Origin: Mytilisepta virgata
Lineage: Eukaryota > Mollusca > Bivalvia > Mytilida > Mytilidae
Direction of reading: 5' to 3'
Length of the DNA stretch: 64,000 bases
Assembly (NCBI GenBank): GCA_028015205.1
Contig: CM051508.1
Span: 17,936,001 to 18,000,000 of the forward strand
In this document: in pieces, positions 13,901 to 24,900 of the stretch
Numbering within the stretch: position 1 is the first letter of the stretch
How the letters are laid out: each line of letters opens with the position of its first letter
The notes under the pieces: generated by a model
Told to the model about the DNA's origin: nothing
Databases searched by the model: none
Seen by the model: the letters and a program-made list of their open reading frames with translations, nothing else
Position numbers and translations under genes: made by a program

Positions 13901-16900
13901 AGTTTCTAAGACATTTTGAAAAACCGCAACATAGGTATGTAGACACAAAGACGCCATAACACAACATAAGTTATACTTTGACATCATTAAAGTTGTGCAA
14001 ACATTTATGATGACATTGCCAAACAAGTCGTATGAATTCTGTGAGGCTGTTATCAGAATATCCATATTTTACATGTACCATGGATGTGGTTTGATTTAGA
14101 CTGAAAGCGTTTAAAGCAGGTCATATAAGAATGTCTAACAGTCCTTGACTGATTGAAACAAAGGCAAGTTTAGAGGCAAGTGTTCAATGAACCCTGATTT
14201 GTACTAGACTAACACACTGTTCAGATTTTCAACCTTCTAGCTCACGAGGTAAAAGTCTGCTTAAAACATGTCAATCCACTCGGACACATTATTCCAACTT
14301 TGGGCTGACCAATCTTTCCTCTTGCTTCTTACTGTGCTATAATTTTTTACCACTGTGCTATTAATTTTGACAAATTGTACATAATTTTTTACTTTTGATG
14401 CAGTGATCTGTACCCTTTTCCATAGTTTACATTAGTGAAAACCAGTATAATTAAAATCCAGTAAAATTCTACACAGTAATTTATCATTTCTTATAAATTA
14501 CAAGAAATCTTTTTCAAATTCTTTAAAATGCCTTTATTACAATACTAAAATAATTTGTTACAAACCTATGTGAATTTCTACCAAAATGGCATTAATGCTA
14601 TTAAATATTTCTGGGAAGAACACTGAAGAGATCAACCAGAGACCTTTTGCAGTTGCAGCAAGCAAGCTACCACCAAGACCAGAGAGTCAGATGTGCATTT
14701 GTGTAATTGAGACATTACCCCAAACAAGAGTTTAGAAACACCTTATCTTAATCCTGTGATCCTCAACTGGGAACAACATCATCTCATGACTTGATAATTT
14801 TATTATTTGTGCTATTTTGAATGCATGAATTCATATGATTTTCTACTGTAACTTGAACTTACAGAAAATAATGAATTTAAACCCCATATCACATCTTTTA
14901 ATCTTCTAGTAGGTGCCCAGCCTGGAAAAGTAACCCAAAATTCAATATATATATATAAATGTAAATACAGCAATAAAATATGATATTTGAAATGAAAAAA
15001 CAGAAAAATAACCAGAGGCTCCCAGGAGCCTGTATCACTCACCAGATAGTGCATAGCCTATTACATATAGCGACCAGTTCCCACAGGGTTAAAATTTCAG
15101 CTGTGGTGGCCATCTTGGTTGATAGTTTGGGTAAACAGACACATTTCTGAAAGAGGACCATCTAAGGACATTGCTGCCAATTTGGTTCCGACCTCTCAGT
15201 AGTTTCAGACAAGAAGATTCTTTAATGAATTTTCCATAGGGTGCAATGTTAAACTATGTTCGTCTGTGGCGGCCATCTCGGTTGACAGTCCAGGTCATCT
15301 GACACAATTCTGAAAGAGGACAATCTAAGAACCATTGCTGCCAATTCTTGTTCTAATTGGCTCAGTTGTTTCAGACAAGCAGATTATTTAATGAATTTTC
15401 ACATAGGGTCCCATGTAAAACTAGGTTCGGCTGTGGCGGCCATCTAGACATTCTAGGCCATTGGACATAATTCTGACAGACGACATCTATGGACCATAGC
15501 TGTCAAGTCCGGTTCCAATTGGCTCAGTAGTTTGAGACAAGAAGATTTTTTAATGAATTTTCCCATAGGGTCCAATGTTAAACTATGTTCGGCTGTGGTG
15601 GCCATCTTGGTTGATGGTCCGATTCATTGGAATATTTCTGCAAGAGGACCATCTAAGGACCATTGCTGCTAAGTTTGGTTGCAATTGGCTCAGTAGTTTC
15701 AGACAAGAAGATTTTTTAATGAATTTCCCATACGGTCCTATGTTAAACTAAGTTCGGCTGTGGCAGCCATCTTGGTTGATCGGACACATTTCTAAGGACC
15801 ATTGCTGCTAAGTTTGGTTGTAATTGGCTCAGTAGTTTCAGACAACAAGATTTTTAAACTAAGTTCCGCTGTGGCGGCCATCTTAGTCAGATGTCAGGAC
15901 CATCAGACATAATTTTGGAAGGGGACTACCCAAGGACCATTTCAGCAAAGTTTGGCTGAGATTGGCATAGTAGCTTCAGAAGAGAAGATTTTTTAAATTT
16001 TGATCCCCCTTTCTTCTATTTTTAGCTTCGCTGCCATCTTGGTCAAACTTTGGGGACACCGGACTTACTTTTGGAAGGGGACACCTGAGGACCATTCCAC
16101 AAAACTTCGGTCCCAATTGGCCCAGAGGCTTCTGAGGAGAAGATTAAAATGTAAATTGTGGATGACAGACAACAGACGCCAAGTGATGACAATAGCTCAC
16201 ATAACCCTTCAAGTAAGGTGAGCTAAAAATATTTTGAAAATAATGGTTGTAAAGAAAATGTTCTGTCATGTAGTTATTTATATTTTTGTTAGAAGAAAGA
16301 AAATTTAGATATGAAGAATTTTGCTGTTTTTGTTTATCCCAAAGCATGTGAAAATCTTATTTTACTGTTATCAGCCGACCATCAAAGCTTTTGTCTGCAT
16401 TTAGCATAAAGACAAATCGTACTCCATCAGATGCTAGCAAGCTTCATTGTACATTCCTTCATTTACTCATCATGTTTACCAAATTTTGAAGCTTGCCTTT
16501 TTTATAATCCTAAGTCCTCAGTTGCCCCATTCCATTCGCAAAAAATTCAATGGATCCCTTATAAATTTCCTAACATTCAAATTAAAGATGCTCGCTGGTC
16601 ATGTTTTGGTCTTTTTGTCAGATTTTCGGAATCCTCCGGTTTTATCCATTTCTTAAACATGAAATTTTTTGCCCATAAACCCCCACTTTTTCTTTTATAA
16701 TTCAATCATATATACCTTAAAATGGTATTTGACAAAATTTTATAAAATCTTTTTATTTTTTCATACATCTTTGAGAGACTGAAGTTGTCAATGCAAAGAC
16801 AATGAAAAATCCAGAGAAAACCCATTTCAAGGCCTTATAGCTCTAAAATGAGCACATGAACCTATATTTTTTTCTTGCTTATTTGTTTACTATTCATATG

Positions 16901-19900
16901 TTCTCTCAAACTAAAACACCTATTTCAAATCCTATTTATTTCGTATTAGACCAGCGATCATCCTTAATACCATACAGATAATTCTTACCTAAACTGTCAT
17001 ACGAACTTTGACGTAACAAACTAAGACAAACTTCCCCCTCTTCATCGATGTTTGGGTGCCATATTCTTGTTTGACATGTTACAACGGGAGGCTGAAAATT
17101 TTCGTTAAATATAATTGAGGAATAGATTTGAACATTTCATTTAACATAAGCCCATAAGAAAGAACAATCTTTCGGCTGAAAGTCACATTTGGCATCTGTC
17201 AAACATCTGAATGCTTGAATTGAAGTGTGTTTAATTTTATTCTTGTTTTGCTTTTTTTAGTTATTCTCTCAGTAAGAGTACTCTGAAACTAATGGACAAA
17301 TCCAGACTTTAAAAAGAAGATTTCCACTTTAAAGCAGAAAAAATCATGTCTGTAAAATCTTGAAACAAATTCTACATATTCACCAGAGTTTTGGTAATAC
17401 TTATCTTTGTTCAGTATTAATTCGAATTGTATTTGTGATACCTCACCATTATCTTAAAAGTGATTTTAGACTTAAACCGAAATCGTACCAAAAACGTTGA
17501 TGCACATGTCAAAAATTCCAGCAAATGATATGGGTGCTTTTATTGCTGTTGTTCAGCTTACAGTTAAAGTGAAGCCTCAAAACACATATACTGGTAGCTT
17601 GTTATATCGTGGTACTTAACAGCATCAAAATGGCATCAAATTTACGTTGAAAAATACTTGTCAATACAGTATAATTTACCAATATATTATATTCGTCTGG
17701 AATATTTATGATGAACTTGAATTTTCCTCCCTGCCAGAATCCTTCATCAGGAGCTATGATTAATGTAAATTTATGAAGAGTATTCGGATCTTCAAAATTC
17801 ACTTTACAAGTCTTTGGCAAGTTTTCTTCCATTTCTTGAACTTCTGCAAAATGGCAAAATAAATTTTAATTGTCTCCCAATTTGGCCCAAAGGGAAGCTA
17901 TTTTTATCATCTCCCCTTGTTTACAAGGTAGACAACCCATTGGCTCAAAGTCTTATATTTTCAAAATTCATGAAATCTCAGTAATTTGTTGGTCAAGAGA
18001 TAAAACTTTTCACCATATTTATTCTTAATACAAAGTCAGTCTTTACAAAATTGTTTTACGGTTTGTCTGACTGAAACACAAATTTGGCATTTTGCTCCTA
18101 TATGTTCAACTAAAGAATCTCCAAATTTTTGTCTGACCGACTTGATTTTTTGTTTGACATTTTTTGGGTCAGACAGCATTTCATAATGACTGCAAAGTAC
18201 CAGTAACTCAAAACTATTTTCTCTAATTATTTTTCTTATAATTTTTATGAATAATATAAAAAAGAACAGGCAAAATATAGTCCAATCTCAGAGGCTCTAA
18301 CTCTGCTATCTTGAACACCATGGATGTCTTAAAACATTTTGAAAGTCAGGTAATATTTAACAAATAGTTCATGATACTGAGGGTCATATGGCAGTAAATG
18401 GACCGGTTGGTCACCTGACAAAAATTATATGGACCTCAGCTTCGCTTCGGTCCATATAATTTTTGGATGGTGACCAACCGGTCCATTTACTGACATTTGA
18501 CCTGAAGTGTCATGAACTATTTGTTATATTATACTTTTCTGGGATTTAATCGAATTTAATCGATCTCGCCAAAACGAGGCAGTCCATATAATGTTATATA
18601 ACATAGATAAATAGAGTAGTAAAAGTATAATATTTTACTTTAGTTTTATGTACATTAACTCTCAGTTTTTCTAACAGTACTGATTTCTTGAATTACTGAA
18701 CTAATTTCAGGGTTAACACAACAATACAATTATGCAATGATGGATTATGTTATCTGAAAATTCAAACTGTAACTGTTTGTTGGCATAAGTGTCAAACAAT
18801 GCTTTACAAATATCAATAGGTGTAAACAATTAAAGACAAACAAATATTGACAGGTGTGAAAATTTGAAGCCAAATCGATGATTAAATAATAGTAACATAT
18901 GTAATATGATAAATATTTAAAGGTGATTTATATAAATATTTCTTAATTAACCTTCAAGGAGTGGATGTTGCATTTATGATAGGAGAAATATCATGATGCA
19001 AACTAATTTCAACAATCTCTGAGTTTGAGAAATCAACTTCTAATGCAATATATTTTATTTTATAAAAGTAACAGTTACACATTTCGGTACATACAAAATA
19101 CAAATGATGTATGTCTGAAATTCGGTCAGGTGAACTGAAAACTTCTGTCTACCTAAAGATATTTTCATCTGACCGCAAAATATTTGTAGCTTAAAAAAAG
19201 ACCGTTTAACCAGTTTAGTGTCATTATTGTCCAGCATTTTACAAAATGTACACTACAGATGTTCTCCAGTTGAATACTATACAGAGTTTTTTTCATGATT
19301 TATAATCTAAATTCACATACAAATATGTTACCTTTAGCAACTTACCATGCAGAATTGTGAACTTCAGTAATGTACTATTATTGCAGGGGAAAATCTACCA
19401 AATAATAGTAGAACTGAGCCAAGCTGAAGCAATGCAACCAAACATATATAAATAAAATGACAGAATGTGATGTTCTGTAATGAGATTTATATACACAGCT
19501 GGCCATGACATGTTCCCAATCAATTTTATCATATCACCAGATGTAAATGGAAAATAATGAGAACATGCAGACATCTACCTTATTTCTGCAGCCCATTTGA
19601 ATCATAATTTTCTATTTTTCATGTCCTGATAACTGGAAATGTTTAAAAAAATATATTTCGCGCATGGCTCTGAGATTGTAACATGACATTGGGTCTGGAG
19701 AGGCCCCAGACATTTGGTCCGGAATTTACATATGTTTTGTCTGTCAGACCTACATAGAATCTGTCCAACAGCATTTCATAAAGGCTGAATATCATAGTTA
19801 ATGATTTATACATATAACAACATGAACTAGAATCTGAAATATTTTGGAAGTTAATTTTTTGGATTTATTTTTTATTTTGGTTTGTTTAATTTTGGCAGAT

Positions 19901-20103
19901 TGGCAAAAAGTGCCAAAAAATCAAAATATAACCACAGCCAAAATATCACAATTTACGGTATCAATAGTGAACCAATGATCAGATTACTGGGTTAACCTAC
20001 CTTTTACTAAAAGTTTGTCTCGTATAGATATTCTTTTGTTCTCCTCATTTTCCTTTTTACCAGTTGTACTTTGTTGTTTAAGTTTCTTTGATAGAGTTAT
20101 CAT
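10977..20103 (-). CDS. UBE2F: NEDD8-conjugating enzyme E2 UBE2F, six exons
   Basis: E2 enzyme that takes NEDD8 from its E1 and passes it to cullins (CUL5 with RBX2 in animals). Exons in coding order: 20001-20103, 17680-17843, 16989-17091, 14863-14921, 12382-12444, 10977-11030. All introns are GT-AG and all phases join, giving 181 aa (the human protein has 185). Residues 1-34 start MITLSKKLK and end [10 protein letters not shown], the basic N-terminal arm that contacts E1 and DCN1. The UBC fold follows, with [11 protein letters not shown], then WHPN at 100-103 and catalytic Cys111 in GEVCLSLL. The next exon reads [19 protein letters not shown] and the last two supply the C-terminal helices ([10 protein letters not shown], then [17 protein letters not shown] and stop). 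The long arm and GWAPTR text separate it from UBE2M. All active-site landmarks are present, so it should be functional. It is transcribed away from VPS25. Confidence 0.95.
11253..12003. repeat. Possible short inverted-repeat element in UBE2F intron 5
   Basis: CAGGGCTT near 11253 and AAGCCCTG near 11996-12003 face each other, with a looser match inside (cctgga / tccagg). A 31-bp tandem repeat (ctttggaatgtcgcgtaatg) lies inside, near 11870-11925. No clear target duplication was seen, so this is a weak call. Confidence 0.35.
12690..13240. repeat. 169-bp tandem repeat, three copies, in UBE2F intron 4
   Basis: ggcgtaactcctgg recurs at about 12712, 12881 and 13050, a 169-bp period with few differences. 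Each unit contains cacatctacgtagtatgtcc and gtttgagaggagttgcgatg. The array ends in acggacggacgcacggacgg. The layout resembles the other tandem-cored elements of this window. Minus-strand frames through it are repeat artefacts. Confidence 0.85.
15005..16226 (-). repeat. Pearl/HINE-like element in UBE2F intron 3
   Basis: On the minus strand it starts tagctcacctt and ends ggtgagtgatacaggctcct followed by gggagcctctgg, a terminal hairpin ending CTGG before T. The core repeats about 150-bp units with gttcggctgtggcggccatc, attggctcagtagtttcaga and acaagaagattttttaatga six or seven times. It shares its hairpin end with elements near 31.6-33.4, 56.7 and 61.2 kb although the cores differ. Confidence 0.75.
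16581..16968. repeat. MITE family 'ggatgttcgctgg', copy 1 (old)
   Basis: Inverted ends attaaagatgctcgctgg and ccagcgatcatccttaat, 388 bp. It is a diverged copy of the elements at 28266-28661 and 41712-42111. It lies just downstream of UBE2F exon 3, in intron 3. Confidence 0.75.
18358..18532. repeat. Near-perfect hairpin element in UBE2F intron 1
   Basis: gtaaatggaccggttggtca is repeated in reverse as tgaccaaccggtccatttac. Further pairs are aaattatatggacc / ggtccatataattt inside and acaaatagttcatga / tcatgaactatttgt outside. The arms are about 80 bases with a short loop at cagcttcgcttcg. The transcript of this intron would fold into a long stem. Confidence 0.8.
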
Positions 20104-20238
20104 TCTTTCTGTTTTTTCTGAAGAAAAAATAAAACATCAATAAAGCTGTACATACATTGTAGTATATATTTTGTCTCACTGACCCGTAAAATGAATATGA
20201 AAAAGAAACAACAAATTTATCAAGTTGGTTTACCAACA

Positions 20239-20526
20239 GTGCAAACAGACTACGCGAAATTCGTCGGACCGTCGGACGATTCCGGTAAAAAATGGATCGG
20301 TCCGGTAAAATTTTGTTGAATTCCGGACCAAATGTCCGGTATTGTTTTTTTGGTTTATCGTATGTCGGATTATATATAATCAAGGGTAAATATAAGAATT
20401 TAAGTTAAGAAAGAAATTTTGCCCATTAGAAATTTTGGTCTGGTAAAATTACATTCGGTCTGGTAAAGCTAGGTTGTTTACCAGACCGAATGTCCTGTAA
20501 AATAAAAAATCATTCGCGTAGTCTGT
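20239..20526. repeat. Short inverted-repeat element between UBE2F and VPS25
   Basis: It opens cagactacgcgaa and closes ttcgcgtagtctg, directly flanked by tgcaaa on both sides, which looks like a target duplication. Inside, tccggtaaa/ggtctggtaaa text recurs in both orientations. Confidence 0.7.
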
Positions 20527-21891
20527 GCAAAACATATAGCAAACGTTTGCAAAGTTCTATAAAGCGGTGCACATTTCAGCTAATATGAATTGGAAGAATG
20601 TAATCAACAACGGAAAATATTATATCGGGCGAAGCCCGACTAAATGTAGAATATGGGTCTCAAATCCAGATATCAAGTAGACTGTAGTTTCAAACCGGAA
20701 GTAGCATTTGTAAATCTATCCCAGAAACCCTCAAAAATACAGCGCGACTTCCGGTTAAAATATTTTCGCACTTGCACAAACTTAAAAAGAATTATTTCTA
20801 TACGATATAAATTTCCACCGACTTTTTTTCGCATTTTTGTGCGCACTGGGAACTTTATTCGAAAATTTCTTCAATGACCTACAAATATGACACCATAACA
20901 ACGGCTTCCAATATGGCCATGTTTACATGACGACGGACTAAAAAATATTCCTACATACATTGAAATAAAAGGAATACAAGATTGGTAAGTACATTATTTA
21001 AAGAAAGTTTTTCATTCTTATTATGATATGGGCTTCGCCCGATTTTAGGCTATAGCCTACTCCATATTATTTCAGGTGTCAAAAAAGAAAAGGAATGTTT
21101 GTTATTCACGATAGATGTGATGATCATATTCATAAAATTATTTTATAACCAATCTTTTTTCGGTACTGTATGTGGCTAAATCTGTGAGAAGTATGTATAA
21201 AACTATAACATCAATAATAAATAAACTTTTTACCTATTAAACAAGAACTTCAAAGGGAAGAAGCTGCGGGACTGCAGCACCATATTAGCTTTGGGAGAAT
21301 ACTGATAATGAAGATCGTTATTATGTACAAGTTGTTGTGAGTCACTCTAAAACTTGTTTTTCCTAGATATGCCCTATACACTTGTATAAGTATTTTTTTT
21401 TTCAGATGACAGGATTGAATGAGATAATAAGTGTTTTTAATGTTTATTTTCATATGTTTCACCTTGTACTTCATTTGGCATGCATTTAGTGAATAATTCA
21501 CTTATTCATGTACAAAAATGATGGGATTACTTTTATAACTTAAGTATAACTAACAATAATTCATTTGAATGAATTGGAGTTTTTGCTCACTTTTCTTGTT
21601 CTTCAATAAATATTAGCTATTAAATAACTATGAACTGTTTTGTTGTTGTTTCGTCATAATCAACTGATCACAAAAAACAGCAAGTAAAAATCTAACCGGA
21701 AGTTTACACTCCGAGAATTAACCGCTTAAACATTAAAAATAAAACTTCAATATTCCAGAAAAGATTATAATAACAAGTATTAATATTTTGTGGTACCTCA
21801 AACAAGATGATAGTAAAAAATCAGAGATATTTATGCTAATCATGTCTCATTATCAGTGACATTTGTATCTTTTTTCATTACCACAAGGAGC

Positions 21892-21903
21892 ATGGTCGTT
21901 TAA
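21892..21903 (+). promoter_or_regulatory. Minimal upstream ORF before the VPS25 start
   Basis: ATG GTC GTT TAA, three codons and a stop, ends five bases before the VPS25 start codon. If transcription starts upstream of 21892 the uORF would lie in the leader and could reduce initiation at the main ATG. The start site of transcription cannot be seen from sequence. Confidence 0.4.
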
Positions 21904-21908
21904 GAAAG

Positions 21909-24900
21909 ATGGAATGGCCCTGGCAGTATAACTTTCCTCCTTTCTTCACGTAATTGTGGTTTTTACGACAAAAATATAATCATGTACAAGTCTAGCTCTT
22001 AAACGTTCATTAGTTGTTTATCTAAAGGAGTTTGAATTAAAGTTAAGATTACTCCTTTTTCAGTTGAACATTTTTTGTACCCCAATGAGTTGATGAACGC
22101 CGCAGATAAAGTTAGTTGTGCTAAGGGCCTTAAATTTTGAATAGGAGATTAGTAAAACCATGTCTTTGTCAATTTGACAATTAGTTTCTGTAGGAGACCA
22201 ACATGATTTTACATAGACTGTATCTTCTGTTAATTTCTTAGTCTGCACCATTAAAAATTCATGAAAACTGAAGACTTGTTTGATCCAGTAAAGTAGTCTC
22301 TATATCAGACTCTTTGTATCGTAAAAATAAATTTATTTTGCATAGTCCCTTACATGACAAAATCTATCTGCAGGAATACAACTATAGGGCGGTGGGAAAA
22401 CTTAATGAGGTTTGAGCAGTGTTCGAAATTTCCGTCAATCTAATGCTGAGTAAAATTTGTTCTGGACTGCTATTTTTTAAAAGATACAAGTCTGTTGATC
22501 TTCCAAAATTTCCAACTTTAGATCTAGATTTAAAAAAATTATATTATTTCAACACAATTTTATTCTATTTTAGTTTTTTTTAAGAATTTATAGCTGTAAT
22601 TTATTTATATTCGATACTGAGCTACAAGAATTTTCTGGAGTTCAACACATGATTTGTGCTGTCTGACACATATTTTCATTGGTTAGTCGTGTTAGTAATT
22701 GAACTTCTAACCAATCGGAAGTAAATGAGGAAGAAAACAAGTAAAACACTTAATGCTTTATTATTAATAATAATAAAAGCATCCAAAAAAGCTAATGATA
22801 ACTCCAATTTTGATATTATATCTTTGATAGACAGTAGCCACCTTGAGAAAACTAACTTAAAATTTTGTAAATATACCCTTGGTTTAAGTAAACAATCCAT
22901 AAACATAGCAGCCAGAGCTGAATTAGCACAATACCCCATTGATACATACATTAAATTGCAATCCTTGAAATACTTATGCAGATGTGTAAATGGAAGCAAT
23001 AATCCTTTACTAGTAGATGATGGATTCTTATTATCTAAGTCCCTTCACTCTGCTGGTACTTACTCCTGGTTTTCATTTGTTAATAATATATATGCACTTC
23101 TAATGACATTGATCAAAACCAATTGAAAGTAATAAACTGCTAAAAAGAGAAATTCAATTTAACTAAAACTTTGAAACAGAAACTTAGAAATAATTATGAA
23201 AGTGTGTTCTTTAAAAAATTGCAAACAGTGAAAGAAGATAGTAAAATAAAAACTCAATATCAAACTGATTTTTTTTTTACTTCAAACAAACTTTGAAAAT
23301 AAAAAAAAAAGGTATAAAAATGAGATTTGGTGACCACTTTTTAGACATTGAAAGAGGACGGTATAAAAACATCAAAAGAGAAAACAGAATATGTCAAAAA
23401 TGTAATTTAAATGAGATAGAGGATGAAATACATTTCTTCTTCAATTGTACGAAATATGACATGTCAAGGCAAGATTACTTCAATAACATCATTGAAATAC
23501 AACCAAGTATAAATAATTATTTGCCTTTTGAAAAACTAAAACTTATTTTATCTTCTAACGATCTTATGCGGTTTGTTGCTCCATTTATAAAAAAGTTCAT
23601 AGTACTGAGGAAAGTGGACTCTACAGCTGCATAATACAGTGGAACCCCCGAAAACCGGCCCCTCTGAAAACCGAACTTTTACTTTCGGTCCGGAATTTTT
23701 GCCTATATACTGAAGTAAAAAAATCCTCTGAAAACCGGACCCTCTGAATTCCGAACACCGGCGGTACTTTCCGGTACAAAACATATATATTCTTGTCAAT
23801 TTTACCTCCAGAAACCGACCGAAACAATGTATTACCTGGAAAATCAGAGAACCGTAATACATGTCATCCTTAATCGATCGATGATTGACATCATTAAACT
23901 ATATAATCAGTTTAATAAAGGTGTGAAAGTCGTTAATCAAACAATAATCAGGCAGATTGAAATTAAAAACAGTTTATTGTATTAAAATAATATGCGCGTG
24001 GTACATGTACATATGTAAGCGCATGGTACAATTTTACAACATCGTTATGATACATTGTAATACACTTCCGGTTTCACTCTTCGGATCAGATACGTCTTTT
24101 CCGGAACCTCCTAAAACCGATTTCTCCGGTCCCACAGCTGTTCGGTTTACAGAGGTTCCACTGTATGTGTATTTGTTTACACATTTTTTATGTATTTCTG
24201 TTCTACTTTTAATTTAATATGTCAGTTTAATGTTTAAATAATGTTGTCAAACCTTCGGGGTATAAATTTGCATTTCAAATAAAGATTTTTAATATAAGGT
24301 GTATATTTACATGTAAATTAATCAGTATTTAGGCCTATATAGTCGCTGTTGGGACAGTACTTTTAAAAAATTGTGGGTCTGATGGGGTTCCTGGAAATCT
24401 GTGAAAATTTCTATCACTGACCTTGAAATTAATTTTATTTGTCCCTCATTGATACATTTCAGGATCCAGCCAAACTCAGATACAAGAAAGAAGCAGCTTG
24501 AAGCTTGGTGTTCACTGATACTGAATTACCACAAGTATAATAAATCCTATAACGTAGATGTAACAGAAATACTCAATTCACCGTTGTGTCATAACAAAGA
24601 GATAGACCGTATCCTTTTACAGTGTTTTATCCTGCATTTGGCTTATTTACTGGATATCATTTTTATACGACCGCAAAATTTTTGCGGTCGTATATTGGTA
24701 TGACGTTGGCGTCGTCGTCGTCGTCCGTCGTCCGTCGGAGTCTGTAGACATTTGGTTTTCGCACTATAACTTTAGTATAAGTTAATAGAAATCTATGAAA
24801 TTTAAACACAAGGTTTATGACCACAAAAGGAAGGTTGGGATTGATTTTGGGAGTTTTGGTCCCAACAGTTTAAGAATCAGGGGCCAAAAAAGGGCCCAAT

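Larger units (their letters stand above)
20104..21908. promoter_or_regulatory. Shared intergenic region between the UBE2F and VPS25 start codons
   Basis: The two start codons face away from each other across 1.8 kb, so both promoters must lie here unless non-coding first exons extend further. It holds an inverted-repeat element (about 20239-20526, listed separately) and a GC-rich motif in both orientations near 20624-20640 and 21035-21052 (tatcgggcgaagcccga; gggcttcgcccga). No TATA box could be assigned with confidence. Confidence 0.5.

Noticed and set aside
22725..23126. 133-aa frame as an extra host gene or VPS25 exon
   Set aside because: Its sequence matches the C-terminal region of LINE reverse transcriptases, and VPS25 is complete without it.
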